Shown: positions 1-8,491, counted from the first letter of the stretch. The stretch is 29,119 bases of DNA from Candidatus Rifleibacteriota bacterium (GCA_029560455.1 JAKQKW010000485.1:1-29119); one strand, 5' to 3'. Notes: a model not told the origin generated them from the letters alone. Translations and numbers: made by a program.

Positions 1-25
1 TGCGAATTCTGAAAGGAAAAGAACA

Positions 26-1345
26 ATGACAACTCTTTACTGGGACTGCTTCAGCGGCATCGCCGGCAATATGGCGGTCGCTTCACTGCTCGATCTCGGC
101 GCAAACCGCCAGAAACTGCTCGATGGGCTGAAATCGATAAACTTCGTCGAGGGTAAGATAGAACTCATTATTGAAGAGCGTCTGGTCGACGGCATCAGGG
201 GGCTGTATTTCAATACGGTCGATGATGAACATGAACACCAGCATCATCATGATGAACACAGCCATTCTGAACATTCGCACTGCCACGGACACAATGATCA
301 TGATCACGAGCACGAGCATGCACATACGCATTGTCACAGTGATGACAACCGACACCATCATGCGCATGAACATGGGCACGACCAGCACGGACACTCACCA
401 CACAGGGGCCTGCAGGAAATCACAGCCATGATCGATGCGGCCGCCATCAGCCCACGGGCCCGTGAAATCGCCACCAGCTGTTTCAGGGAGCTGGCAGAAG
501 CAGAGGCAATGATTCATGGTAAAAAGATCGATGAAGTGCACTTTCATGAGGTCGGGGCCAGAGACAGCATTGCTGACATTGTGGGCTCAGCGATCTGCCT
601 TGACGATCTCGATGTGCACGAAGTCATCGTTTCACCCGTGCATCTCGGCTCGGGCATGGTCAGGTGCGCGCACGGCATGATGCCGGTGCCGGCTCCGGCA
701 ACCGCCCTGCTTCTGAAAGGTTTCAGCGTTGTCTTCGACCACGATGTGCCTTTTGAACTGACAACTCCGACAGGTGCGGCACTGTTGCGCGGCATGAAAG
801 CCAGGACAGCAACCGGCACTCAGACTTTTACCAGAGTCGGGCACGGTCATGGCAGTCTGAAAACTGGCCGGGCGAACTTTTTAAGAGCGTTTCTGATCGA
901 ATCGAAAACGGTAAAAAAAAAATCTGATCAGGTAACCCAGCTGACCAGCAACATCGATAACGCCACGGGTGAAGAACTTGGACACGCAATCGGCAAACTT
1001 ATGTCTGCCGGGGCACTTGATGCCTGCCTGATTCCCATTCTTATGAAGAAAGGGCGCCCGGGGCATCAACTGCAGGTTCTGGTCGAGCATGCAAAGGCGG
1101 AAATGATTGAAAATATTATCTTTTCTCTTCTGCCCACCATCGGGGTTCGGCGCTGCAACATCGACCGGTCAGTTCTACACAGAGTTTCGGAAGAAGCCGA
1201 AAGCAATTTTGGCAGAATCAGGGTAAAGAAAATTACCACGCCAGACGGCGAAACAGTCATTGAACCTGAATTTGACGAAATCATCAGAATTGCGGATGAA
1301 AATAACTGCGCACCGCGAAAAATTAAACAGAGAATTGTCGTTTAA
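26..1345 (+). CDS. larC: LarC-type nickel insertion protein (nickel-pincer cofactor biosynthesis), His-rich
   Basis: LarC is the CTP-dependent cyclometallase that inserts nickel into pyridinium-3,5-bisthiocarboxylic acid mononucleotide, making the nickel-pincer cofactor of lactate racemase-type enzymes; it acts in the cytoplasm. The N-terminus (MTTLYWDCFSGIAGNM) matches the family opening, the middle has FHEVGARDSIADIVG, and the C-terminal part has MKKGRPGHQLQVL and IGVRR, typical of the LarC2 half. The 439 residues are one continuous frame, unlike Lactobacillus plantarum, where LarC1 and LarC2 are joined by programmed frameshifting. Residues 69-126 hold 27 histidines with Asp/Glu and two Cys, an extreme metal-binding insert. 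A Shine-Dalgarno AAGGAAAAG lies just before the ATG. No larA, larB or larE is in the window, so the client enzyme is unknown. The family call is firm; the nickel role of the His-rich loop is inference. Confidence 0.92.
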   Translation: MTTLYWDCFSGIAGNMAVASLLDLGANRQKLLDGLKSINFVEGKIELIIEERLVDGIRGLYFNTVDDEHEHQHHHDEHSHSEHSHCHGHNDHDHEHEHAHTHCHSDDNRHHHAHEHGHDQHGHSPHRGLQEITAMIDAAAISPRAREIATSCFRELAEAEAMIHGKKIDEVHFHEVGARDSIADIVGSAICLDDLDVHEVIVSPVHLGSGMVRCAHGMMPVPAPATALLLKGFSVVFDHDVPFELTTPTGAALLRGMKARTATGTQTFTRVGHGHGSLKTGRANFLRAFLIESKTVKKKSDQVTQLTSNIDNATGEELGHAIGKLMSAGALDACLIPILMKKGRPGHQLQVLVEHAKAEMIENIIFSLLPTIGVRRCNIDRSVLHRVSEEAESNFGRIRVKKITTPDGETVIEPEFDEIIRIADENNCAPRKIKQRIVV

Positions 1346-1363
1346 TGCACACTGTGCTATCAT
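1335..1363 (+). promoter_or_regulatory. Candidate extended -10 promoter for murD/dcw cluster
   Basis: TTGTCG at 1335-1340 and TATCAT at 1358-1363 are separated by 17 bp, and the -10 is preceded by TGC (extended -10). It starts at the very end of larC and would give a leader of about 27 nt before the murD ATG. The same architecture recurs upstream of ftsQ, nnrDE and dxs in this window, which strengthens the call. No terminator is seen between larC and murD, so read-through is also possible. Confidence 0.6.
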
Positions 1364-1397
1364 TGCGCCTGAATCCACACACTTTACGAGGCAGACA

Positions 1398-2759
1398 ATG
1401 AACGTCGCAGGAAAGGCCATCAGTATTATTGGAGCCGCCAAAAGCGGGCTTTCGGCAGCCAGAAGTCTGGTTGAAAGCGGTGCACATGTCTTCATATCTG
1501 ACATCCAGAACGAAGAAAAGCTGAAGCAGAGTCTTCAGCGCGAAGGCCTGACCGGCAAAGTCCAGTTCGAGGCAGGAGGGCACACCGAGCGGGTTCTCGA
1601 TGCCTCTTTTATTGTTCTCAGCCCCGGCGTAAGACCTGACATACCGGTGCTTGTCGAAGCCGAAAAGCGAAAAATTCCGGTTTACTCGGAGATTGAAGTT
1701 GCCTACAGGCTGTCAAAAGGGCGCAGACTGGTAGTTACCGGCAGTAACGGCAAGACGACGACCACTACTCTGCTGTCTCTTTTCTGCCGTGAACAGTTCA
1801 AAGATGTCTTTCTCGGTGGCAATATCGGCATACCGATGATGGATTTTGCTGCCAGAACCAGCGAGGATTCGGTTCAGGTTCTCGAGGTCAGCAGTTTTCA
1901 GCTTGAGACGATTTCAGAGTTCAAACCTGATATCGCCATGATCACCAATTTTTTTGAAAATCACCTTGACCGCTACCCCAGCTACAGAGCTTATATCGAT
2001 GCCAAAAAGCGCATTGCGCTGAATATGGGGCCGGAGCACTGGCTGATACTCAATGCCGACCAGCAGAGCATGCGCGAGATGGCCGGGCAGGTCAGATGTA
2101 AAACAGCCTGGTTCGGCTGGGACACAGGCGAGCTTTTTCCCTGCTTAACCGTTTGCGGTGAGCACTTTGTTTACATCGACGAAAACAAGAAGAAACACGA
2201 ACTTTTTCCGGTTGCGTCGGTAAAGCTGATCGGCAGACATAACCTCGAAAATGTTATGGCTGCCGCTCTGGCTGCACTTCTTGCTGGCGTCGAGGCAAAA
2301 AATCTTGAGAAGGTAGCCAAAGAGTTTCCAGGGGTTGAGCACCGGCTTGAATGGGTTGCCGATATCAGTGGCATTACCTTTATCAACGATTCAAAGGGCA
2401 CTAACTGTGCTGCATCTATTACGGCTCTCAAAGCCTGCCAGCCACCAATAATTCTTATAGCCGGCGGTCGCGATAAAGGCACCGATCTTTCTGAATGGGT
2501 CACTGCAGTACGCACAGCAAGTCGCGGCGTAGTGCTCTATGGAGAGGCCCGTGACAGATTCAGGTCTGCATTCGAGGGGCTGGTGCCGCTGAAGAGTGTG
2601 AGCAGCTTTGAGCAGGCCGTCAACACCGCCTACGAATGGGCAGAAAAGGGTGACACCGTGCTGCTTTCACCGGCATGCAGCAGTTATGACCTTTTCCCCA
2701 ATTTTGAAATCAGGGGCGAAAGGTTCAAGGAACTGGTTAAAGCCTTACAGCCGAAATGA
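1398..2759 (+). CDS. murD: UDP-N-acetylmuramoyl-L-alanine--D-glutamate ligase MurD
   Basis: MurD adds D-glutamate to UDP-MurNAc-L-Ala with ATP hydrolysis, the second amino-acid step of peptidoglycan precursor synthesis in the cytoplasm. From the chosen start the protein is 453 residues, normal for the family. It shows an N-terminal Rossmann-like segment (IGAAKSGLSAARSL), the Mur ligase ATP loop GSNGKTTTT at residues 115-123, GNIG and EVSSFQLE, NHLDRY, EHRLEW, and INDSKGTN, and ends with SPACSSYDLFPNFEIRGE, all hallmarks of MurD rather than MurC/E/F. The frame is open upstream to 1260, but the ATG at 1398 is preferred: it follows GAGG (in acgaggcag), begins the conserved fold at once, and lies after the candidate promoter. 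Its stop overlaps the ftsW start by 4 nt (ATGA), implying translational coupling. Confidence 0.96.
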   Translation: MNVAGKAISIIGAAKSGLSAARSLVESGAHVFISDIQNEEKLKQSLQREGLTGKVQFEAGGHTERVLDASFIVLSPGVRPDIPVLVEAEKRKIPVYSEIEVAYRLSKGRRLVVTGSNGKTTTTTLLSLFCREQFKDVFLGGNIGIPMMDFAARTSEDSVQVLEVSSFQLETISEFKPDIAMITNFFENHLDRYPSYRAYIDAKKRIALNMGPEHWLILNADQQSMREMAGQVRCKTAWFGWDTGELFPCLTVCGEHFVYIDENKKKHELFPVASVKLIGRHNLENVMAAALAALLAGVEAKNLEKVAKEFPGVEHRLEWVADISGITFINDSKGTNCAASITALKACQPPIILIAGGRDKGTDLSEWVTAVRTASRGVVLYGEARDRFRSAFEGLVPLKSVSSFEQAVNTAYEWAEKGDTVLLSPACSSYDLFPNFEIRGERFKELVKALQPK

Positions 2760-3934
2760 ATAAAAGCCGCCACTTCGACCACCTGCTTCTTTTCGTTGTC
2801 ATTGCCCTCATGGGTGTTGGCCTGATCATGGTTTATTCCGCCAGTTCAGTCACTTCGCTGGCAACAATGTCAGATGCACATTATTACCTGAAACGACAGT
2901 TCATGTGGGTTGTCGTTGGTCTGCTGGCAATGTTCGGAGTTTCGCATTTTCCTTATCAGAGACTCGAAAAAGCGGCCGTGCCTCTGTTGGGCGTGGCAAT
3001 TTTCTTTCTCATACTGGTGCTCGTGCCGGGAGTAGCAAGAGACATCGGCGGTGCCAAGCGCTGGATAAGATTTGGTGGTCTCGGCTTTCAGCCATCCGAG
3101 TTTTCCAAACTGTGCTTCGTGATCTACATGGCCCATTCGATTTCTTTACGCCAGGATAGAATAAGGAACTTTCTACACGGTATGCTGCCAGATATGCTGG
3201 TGGCAGGTATTATTTTTATTCTCATCTACAAAGAGCCGAACTTGTCGACAGCTGCGCTGATCGGCGGCACATATCTGTGCATGTATTTTCTCGGAAACGG
3301 CTCTCTGAGAAACCTTGGCGGGCTGGCGGCTGGTGGTGCCGTATTGATCACCGCCCTGATTTTTCAGGCCGGCTACCGCATGCGTCGCTTCTGGGCCTTT
3401 ATCGACCCATGGGAAAACGCCAGAACCAGCGGTTATCACATCATTCAATCTTTAGTAGCAATCGGTTCGGGCGGTTTCTGGGGTCTCGGTCTCGGACAAA
3501 GCCGACAGAAGTTCTTTATTCTGCCTGAACGACATACAGACTTCATCTTCGCCATCATCTGCGAAGAGCTTGGCCTGCTGGGCGGGGCGGTGGTTCTGCT
3601 GCTTTTTCTTGCCCTGCTCTGGCGCGGACTTTACATTGCCACCCGCGCCCCTGACAATTTCGGATTTCTGCTGGCATCCGGCATAACAGCCATTATCGGG
3701 CTGCAGGTGCTCGTCAATATCGGCGTTGTTCTGAGTCTGATGCCAACTACCGGCATAACGCTGCCTTTTGTCAGTTACGGTGGTTCGAGCCTTGTATTTC
3801 TGGCCATAGGAGTTGGCGTTCTTCTCAACGTATCGCGCTATGGTGCGGGCCGCAACGCCTTCGAAGAACACAGGGTCGCACCTTTCTCGGGGCAGTTTGC
3901 CGAACCGGCGGTGCCGGTAACCAGAAGAAGGTAA
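2756..3934 (+). CDS. ftsW: Septal peptidoglycan glycosyltransferase / SEDS protein FtsW
   Basis: FtsW is the SEDS-family polytopic membrane enzyme that polymerises lipid II at the division septum together with a class B PBP. The 392-residue protein is hydrophobic throughout with about ten predicted membrane spans. Family motifs are visible: VYSASSV near the N-terminus, WIRFGGLGFQPSEFSKL, KEPNLSTA, the long conserved stretch GLGLGQSRQKFFILPE followed by HTDFIFAIICEELG, and TGITLPFVSYGGSSL near the C-terminus. The last 30 residues are a charged cytoplasmic tail. The position between murD and murG is the classic dcw position for FtsW and argues against RodA. Translation is probably coupled to murD (ATGA overlap) and there is no separate strong ribosome site. 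The partner PBP (ftsI) is not in the window. Confidence 0.95.
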   Translation: MNKSRHFDHLLLFVVIALMGVGLIMVYSASSVTSLATMSDAHYYLKRQFMWVVVGLLAMFGVSHFPYQRLEKAAVPLLGVAIFFLILVLVPGVARDIGGAKRWIRFGGLGFQPSEFSKLCFVIYMAHSISLRQDRIRNFLHGMLPDMLVAGIIFILIYKEPNLSTAALIGGTYLCMYFLGNGSLRNLGGLAAGGAVLITALIFQAGYRMRRFWAFIDPWENARTSGYHIIQSLVAIGSGGFWGLGLGQSRQKFFILPERHTDFIFAIICEELGLLGGAVVLLLFLALLWRGLYIATRAPDNFGFLLASGITAIIGLQVLVNIGVVLSLMPTTGITLPFVSYGGSSLVFLAIGVGVLLNVSRYGAGRNAFEEHRVAPFSGQFAEPAVPVTRRR

Positions 3935-3939
3935 ATAAC

Positions 3940-5022
3940 ATGCGTATAGTTTTCAGCGGCGGTGGAACCGGTGGTCACATTTACCCGGCGCTGGCCATCA
4001 GAGAGATTCTGGCACGCCGTTTCACTTTTTCAAGTGGTTACGTAGGGGTCAGCGGTGGCATGGAAGAAAAAATCGTCAGCCGCGAGTCTGATATTTTATT
4101 TATGGGTGTAAGAGCTCAGGGCATGCCAAGAACCATCAGTAAAGACTGGCTGACGTTCCCCTTCAGAAATGCCGCAGGAATTTACGATGCTTTCAAACAT
4201 CTCAAACAGTTCAAGCCAGATCTGGCAGTCACTACCGGTGGCTTTGTCGCATTTCCGACTCTGGCAGCAGCAAGAATACTCGGAATTCCGGCGGTTATTC
4301 ATGAGCAGAACGCGGCAATGGGAGTCACAAATCGTATTTTTGCCGGCTCAGCCGCAAAAGTTCTTCTGACTTACGCATCTGCTGCCAAAGAAGACGGAAC
4401 AAAAATCGTTCTTACCGGGAATCCGGTTCGTTCGGCTTTTCTCAGCAAAAACATCACAAATTCGAGATTCAGCCGCCGCCCAGGCGAGTTTGTCGTTCTG
4501 GCAGTCGGCGGTTCGCGTGGGGCATTATCGCTCAACCGGGCCTGTATAGACCTGGCAAAGAACTGGCTGCCGGGCCAGAACAGCATAAGACTGATTCATA
4601 TCAGCGGTGAGCGCGACCATGACATGGTAAAATCAGCAATCGGGCAATTACCGGAAAATTACACCCTGCTGCCCTATCTGCACGAGATGCGGGAAGCCTT
4701 TGAAGTGGCAGATCTGCTTGTATCACGTGCCGGCGCCACGATTCTGGCCGAAATCGCCGTATGCCGCAAACCGGCCATTCTGGTTCCGTTTCCGTTTGCA
4801 ACCGACAACCATCAGGAAAAAAATGCCAGGGTTCTCGAAGAACTGGGGGCAGCCAGACTCCTTCTTGACCGCGACCTGAATGGTGCAAGCCTCGCCAGAA
4901 CAGTTGAAGAGCTCAGGCAGCCGGAAAAACTTGCCGGCATGGCGGCAGCCATGGCAAAAAGCCGGCCAGAAGATGTCGAAGAGCGCATTCTTGAGCAGAT
5001 ATCGCAATTGCTGAAGATTTGA
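3940..5022 (+). CDS. murG: UDP-GlcNAc:lipid I N-acetylglucosaminyltransferase MurG
   Basis: MurG transfers GlcNAc from UDP-GlcNAc to lipid I to form lipid II on the inner face of the cytoplasmic membrane. The 360-residue length is standard for this GT28 enzyme. The N-terminal glycine-rich loop is SGGGTGGHIYPALAI; TTGGFVAFPTLAAA, HEQNAAMGVTNR and the start of the second domain (VLAVGGSRGALSLN) follow, then SRAGATILAEIA and PFPFATDNHQEKNA, which carry the UDP-GlcNAc-binding and family signature residues. The ATG follows AAGAAGG with good spacing, 5 nt after the ftsW stop, so the gene belongs to the murD-ftsW-murG transcript. It is followed by a 65-bp gap rather than murC/murB. Confidence 0.96.
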   Translation: MRIVFSGGGTGGHIYPALAIREILARRFTFSSGYVGVSGGMEEKIVSRESDILFMGVRAQGMPRTISKDWLTFPFRNAAGIYDAFKHLKQFKPDLAVTTGGFVAFPTLAAARILGIPAVIHEQNAAMGVTNRIFAGSAAKVLLTYASAAKEDGTKIVLTGNPVRSAFLSKNITNSRFSRRPGEFVVLAVGGSRGALSLNRACIDLAKNWLPGQNSIRLIHISGERDHDMVKSAIGQLPENYTLLPYLHEMREAFEVADLLVSRAGATILAEIAVCRKPAILVPFPFATDNHQEKNARVLEELGAARLLLDRDLNGASLARTVEELRQPEKLAGMAAAMAKSRPEDVEERILEQISQLLKI

Positions 5023-5031
5023 AATTACTGC

Positions 5032-5060
5032 TTGTACTGGTGCTTTAACGATGCTAGAAT
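5032..5060 (+). promoter_or_regulatory. Candidate extended -10 promoter for ftsQAZ
   Basis: TTGTAC at 5032-5037 and TAGAAT at 5055-5060 have a 17-bp spacer, and TGC immediately precedes the -10 hexamer. The transcript would start around 5067, giving a short leader before the TTG start of ftsQ at 5088. It occupies the gap where murC/murB are found in many dcw clusters. It would allow the division genes to be transcribed apart from the murein precursor genes upstream; no terminator is visible after murG. Confidence 0.6.
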
Positions 5061-5087
5061 ACTGCATCTTTTTCTGAGGTTTGTATT

Positions 5088-5990
5088 TTGACAGAAGATC
5101 TCAGCAGAGCCGGCCGTGCGTACCGGCAGCCTCTCGAACAGCAGCTTTCAGAAGATGCGCGAAATAAACTGCGCCAGAAGCGCTATCGTTCAAGGCTGTC
5201 AAATTTCACCCGACTGGTAAGACCGGTAAAAACCATTGCGTTTCTGCTTCTGATAACAAGCCTGTGCTATCTGGCCATCACCCAACTGCGGCATCTATTT
5301 TTTCACACATCATACTTTGAGATAAAAACACTTGAAGTAACCGGCAACGAAACCCTCTCTAGGGAATACATTCTCAAAACTGCAGGTCTGGCTCCAGGCA
5401 TTAAACTTTTTGCCCTCGACCGAGACCAGATCAGAAGCACATTATTGACCGAACCGGTAATCAAAGACGTAAAGCTGAATCTTGATGGGCTATACACCCT
5501 CAGAATCGAAATTATCGAACGTAAACCTGTTCTTTATGCCAAGGTAGGCATTGCCTTTTATGAAATTGCCGAAGACGGAGTAATCATAAGCACCGAAGGG
5601 ATGGGTGAGAAAGAACTTCCAGTTATAACCGGTCTGAAACTTCAAACCGCCAGGGCTGGTGACTCGCTGCACTCACATGATGACTTCTACGTTGCACAAA
5701 ACTGGGTCAAATCATTGGGTGACCGTATACTGAATCAGGTTTCTGAGATAAACTTTTCGAGCTCACAAAACCCTTATCTGGTGCTTGTAACAGGCGAAAA
5801 AATATTTCCCAGGAGTGTTGAAGATTTCAAGAATCGTTATGATTTTTTACGTGCACTCCTTGACAACCTGAGAAAGAATAATGTAGAACCATTCTACCTC
5901 GACATGAGGGCACCAAGCGAAATCGTCGTTCGACCAAAGAAGAGCGCTGGTGCATCACAGGGAAACAGGGGTCCTTCCGCCGGTGGATGA
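5088..5990 (+). CDS. ftsQ: Cell division protein FtsQ/DivIB (POTRA domain)
   Basis: FtsQ is a bitopic inner-membrane protein that links early and late divisome proteins through its periplasmic POTRA domain. The protein (300 aa) has a basic cytoplasmic tail, one transmembrane helix at about residues 49-69 (TIAFLLLITSLCYLAI), a POTRA domain at about 77-150 (FEIKTLEVTGNETLS, then GIKLFALDRDQIR and IEIIERKPVLY), and a beta-rich FtsQ domain to the C-terminus. The start is TTG at 5088, preceded by CTGAGG at suitable spacing; no better ATG lies upstream in frame. The last residues overlap the start of ftsA, so translation is likely coupled. Sequence divergence is normal for this family, and context (directly before ftsA-ftsZ) makes the call secure. 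Confidence 0.9.
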   Translation: MTEDLSRAGRAYRQPLEQQLSEDARNKLRQKRYRSRLSNFTRLVRPVKTIAFLLLITSLCYLAITQLRHLFFHTSYFEIKTLEVTGNETLSREYILKTAGLAPGIKLFALDRDQIRSTLLTEPVIKDVKLNLDGLYTLRIEIIERKPVLYAKVGIAFYEIAEDGVIISTEGMGEKELPVITGLKLQTARAGDSLHSHDDFYVAQNWVKSLGDRILNQVSEINFSSSQNPYLVLVTGEKIFPRSVEDFKNRYDFLRALLDNLRKNNVEPFYLDMRAPSEIVVRPKKSAGASQGNRGPSAGG

Positions 5991-7212
5991 TATCATTATT
6001 GGCCTCGACATAGGCACGACCAAAGTCTGTGCAGTAATTGGCGAAGTCCAGAACGGGCGCACCATCAATGTGCTCGGTATTGGCACGGCGTCATCCGGCG
6101 ACGGTGTCAAAAAGGGCGCGATCGTCGACATCGAGCGCACAACCCAGGCCATAATCGATGCGGTCGAAGAGGCCGAAAAATCGGCTGATGTGGTTATCGA
6201 CAATATCTATGTCGGAATTGCCGGCGCACACATCTGTTCAATGAACAGTCAGGGCATTGTCGCCATAAAAGGCAACAACCAGGAAATCACCTCTGAAGAC
6301 ATAGACCGCGCTGTCGAAAATGCAAAAACCGCGGTTTCAATTCCGCCGCACCAGGACATAATACACATCCTGCCGCGTGAATTTGTCGTCGATGAACAGA
6401 AAGATATCAACAACCCTCTTGGCATGGTGGGCGGCCGCCTCGAAGCCCAGGTGCACATTGTAACCGGTGCAGTGACTGCCATGCAGAACATCATGAAATG
6501 TTGTGAAATGGCCAAACTCAAGGTTGAGGATGTGGTTCTGCAGCAATACGCATCCAGCATGGCGGTGCTCTCGGAAGACGAAAAGAAGCTTGGCGTCGTT
6601 CTTGTTGACATTGGCGGCGGCACAACCGATCTTATTATTTTCCAGAACGGGCACGTCGTTCACTCACACAGCATTGATATCGGTGGACGTCTTGTCACCA
6701 ACGATCTGGCTGTAGGTCTGAAAACTTCCACTCAGACCGCCGAAGAACTGAAAATCAGCCACGGCGTCGCCTTTTCGGAACTTGCTGACAGTCAACTGAC
6801 GATTGAGGTTCCGGTGGCTGGCGGAGAGCGCACAAAGCCTTTTCAACAGACCTTTCTCGTCGAAATAATCGAGCCCCGCATGGAAGAAATTTTTTATGAA
6901 GTCAAGAAACAGATTGAAAAACATGTTTCTCTTGACGTCATACCCGCTGGTGTTGTATTAACAGGAGGCACTTCTCTGATGAGCGGGTGCCCCGAACTCG
7001 CCGAAGAAATTCTCGATCTGCCAGTGCGCCGCGGTGCGCCAATCGACGTGGTCGGTCTCCATGAACAGGTGCGGAAACCGCAGTATTCTACCGCCCTGGG
7101 TCTAATAAGGTATGGCGCACAAAATTATCGTGCACCCACTAGAGAATCTGGTGCCCTAAATGGTATAATTGAACGAATTCAGTCCTGGTTAAGAAAATTC
7201 TTTACCGATTGA
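5950..7212 (+). CDS. ftsA: Cell division protein FtsA (actin-like Z-ring membrane anchor)
   Basis: FtsA is an actin-fold ATPase that tethers FtsZ filaments to the inner membrane and recruits later divisome proteins. The phosphate-1 motif GLDIGTTKVCAVIGE is at the N-terminus; the 1C subdomain begins around SSGDGVKKGAIVDIE; LVDIGGGTTDLIIF (phosphate 2) and VVLTGGTSLMSG (adenosine motif) follow. The C-terminal tail GIIERIQSWLRKFF is an amphipathic helix, the expected membrane-targeting sequence. The chosen GTG at 5950 gives 420 aa and overlaps ftsQ by 41 nt; a second GTG at 5983, preceded by AGGGG, would give 409 aa starting right at the conserved fold and is about equally likely. Its FtsZ-binding role is supported by ftsZ directly downstream. 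Confidence 0.95.
   Translation: MHHRETGVLPPVDDIIIGLDIGTTKVCAVIGEVQNGRTINVLGIGTASSGDGVKKGAIVDIERTTQAIIDAVEEAEKSADVVIDNIYVGIAGAHICSMNSQGIVAIKGNNQEITSEDIDRAVENAKTAVSIPPHQDIIHILPREFVVDEQKDINNPLGMVGGRLEAQVHIVTGAVTAMQNIMKCCEMAKLKVEDVVLQQYASSMAVLSEDEKKLGVVLVDIGGGTTDLIIFQNGHVVHSHSIDIGGRLVTNDLAVGLKTSTQTAEELKISHGVAFSELADSQLTIEVPVAGGERTKPFQQTFLVEIIEPRMEEIFYEVKKQIEKHVSLDVIPAGVVLTGGTSLMSGCPELAEEILDLPVRRGAPIDVVGLHEQVRKPQYSTALGLIRYGAQNYRAPTRESGALNGIIERIQSWLRKFFTD
7161..7169 (+). promoter_or_regulatory. Candidate internal promoter (perfect extended -10) for ftsZ
   Basis: TGG followed by TATAAT (7164-7169) is a perfect extended -10 element inside the 3' end of ftsA. No convincing -35 is present at 16-18 bp upstream, but extended -10 promoters can work without one. 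Initiation near 7176 would give an ftsZ leader of about 100 nt that includes the inverted repeat at 7194-7220. Because the site is inside coding sequence, chance cannot be excluded. Confidence 0.4.
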
Positions 7213-7220
7213 AGAATTTT
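7194..7220 (+). repeat. Inverted repeat spanning the ftsA stop codon, in the ftsZ leader
   Basis: AAAATTCTT (7194-7202) and AAGAATTTT (7212-7220) form a perfect 9-bp inverted repeat with a 9-nt loop. The right arm includes the last base of the ftsA stop codon. The stem is AU-rich and not followed by a pure T-run, so it does not look like a strong terminator. It could be an mRNA stability or translational element between ftsA and ftsZ, or chance. Confidence 0.4.
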
Positions 7221-7276
7221 TAGAATAAAAGAAATAGATTTGCCGAAGGCAGAGCAGTAATAAACAGGAGGCGAGC

Positions 7277-8407
7277 ATGGTGTTTGATTTTAGTAACCAG
7301 TCAGCGTTGGAAAATGCTGAAATTAAGGTAATTGGTGTTGGTGGCGGCGGCTCAAACGCAGTAAACCGCATGATCGAGGCCGGTCTGTCAGGTGTTGAAT
7401 TCATCACAGCCAACACTGATGCTCAGGCGCTTACCCGATCAAATGCCAAAATCAAGATTCAGCTTGGCGACAAGCTCACCAAGGGTCTTGGTGCCGGCGC
7501 CAACTATGAAATTGGTAAAAAAGCTGCTGAAGATGACCGTGAAGCCATCGCCGAAGTTCTTGACGGCGCCGATATGGTTTTCATCGCCGCTGGCATGGGC
7601 GGCGGCACCGGCACCGGTGCGGCTCCTGTTGTAGCTGAAGTTGCCCGCGAAATCGGGGCTCTGACTGTTGCCGTAGTAACCAAACCCTTCGCCTTCGAAG
7701 GCAAAAAGCGCGCCAGCGCAGCCGACATCGGCATCAAGAATCTCAGAAACTGCGTCGACGCGATCATCGTTGTTCCGAACGACAAACTTCTGCAGATCTC
7801 AAAAGAAAACGTCACCATGCTGCAGGCCTTCGGTTATGCCGACGACGTTCTGCGCCAGGGCGTTCAGGGTATCTCTGACCTTATCGTCGTGCCCGGCGAA
7901 ATCAACACCGACTTTGCTGACGTCAAGACCATCATGAGCCAGGCCGGCTCGGCCCTTATGGGCGTTGGCACTGCTGAAGGCGAAAACCGTGCTGTTACCG
8001 CCGCTCAGATGGCGATTGCCAGCCCGCTCCTTGAATCTTCAATTCAGGGTGCAAAGGGTGTTCTGCTCAATATCACCGCCGGCTCAGACCTCGGAATTCA
8101 TGAAGTTCAGAATGCCTGCAGCATCATCCAGGAAGTTGTTGACCCCGATGCCAACATCATCTTCGGAACCGCTGTAAACGACGCCATGGGCGGCGCCATC
8201 AGAATCACCGTTATTGCCACCGGCTTCGGTGAAGAAATCAAATCTGGTGTTGACGCAAAGAAGCGCATTCTTGATGACATCCGCACCGTTCGCCCGATCC
8301 AGGAAACCTATGTTCCTCAGCAGCAGGTTGTAAACGCTCCGCCGACCTACAACACCTCTGACGAACGCGAAATCCCGACCTTCCTGAGAAAACGCAGAAA
8401 CGGCTGA
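7277..8407 (+). CDS. ftsZ: Cell division GTPase FtsZ
   Basis: FtsZ is the tubulin-like GTPase that polymerises into the Z-ring at midcell. The 376-aa protein has the N-terminal nucleotide loop [16 protein letters not shown], the tubulin signature [10 protein letters not shown] at residues 108-117, ANTDAQAL, the synergy-loop segment [11 protein letters not shown], and [12 protein letters not shown]. After the core comes a linker of about 40 residues and the conserved C-terminal peptide EIPTFLRKR, which binds FtsA and other partners, ending in RRNG. An excellent ribosome site AGGAGG lies 6 nt before the ATG, and codon use is visibly more C/T-ending (for example GTT CCG AAC GAC) than in neighbours, both consistent with high expression. 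It is the last gene of the cluster, followed by a hairpin terminator. Confidence 0.98.
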   Translation: MVFDFSNQSALENAEIKVIGVGGGGSNAVNRMIEAGLSGVEFITANTDAQALTRSNAKIKIQLGDKLTKGLGAGANYEIGKKAAEDDREAIAEVLDGADMVFIAAGMGGGTGTGAAPVVAEVAREIGALTVAVVTKPFAFEGKKRASAADIGIKNLRNCVDAIIVVPNDKLLQISKENVTMLQAFGYADDVLRQGVQGISDLIVVPGEINTDFADVKTIMSQAGSALMGVGTAEGENRAVTAAQMAIASPLLESSIQGAKGVLLNITAGSDLGIHEVQNACSIIQEVVDPDANIIFGTAVNDAMGGAIRITVIATGFGEEIKSGVDAKKRILDDIRTVRPIQETYVPQQQVVNAPPTYNTSDEREIPTFLRKRRNG

Positions 8408-8432
8408 CCTGAAATTTCCTCCCCGTAACCCC

Positions 8433-8475
8433 GAACCAGGGGCAGGCACGCCTGCCCCTGGTTCATATCTTTTAC
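8433..8475 (+). terminator. Hairpin terminator after ftsZ
   Basis: A perfect 14-bp stem, GAACCAGGGGCAGG at 8433-8446 and CCTGCCCCTGGTTC at 8451-8464, has a CACG tetraloop and is followed by ATATCTTTTA, a modest T-rich tail. It lies 25 nt after the ftsZ stop and is the most stable hairpin seen in the window. The weak T-run makes termination probable rather than certain. Confidence 0.7.
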
Positions 8476-8491
8476 AGAGAATTTATTAACA

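Noticed and set aside
226..400. Short repeated CAT/CAC/GAA units that look like a tandem repeat or CRISPR-like array
   Set aside because: They encode the His-rich loop of LarC in frame, with no regular repeat length or spacers.
83..431. Several open frames on both strands across the His-rich part of larC
   Set aside because: They are shadows of the repeated CAT/CAC codons, giving Met/Val-rich or His-rich nonsense; larC itself has the ribosome site and family motifs.
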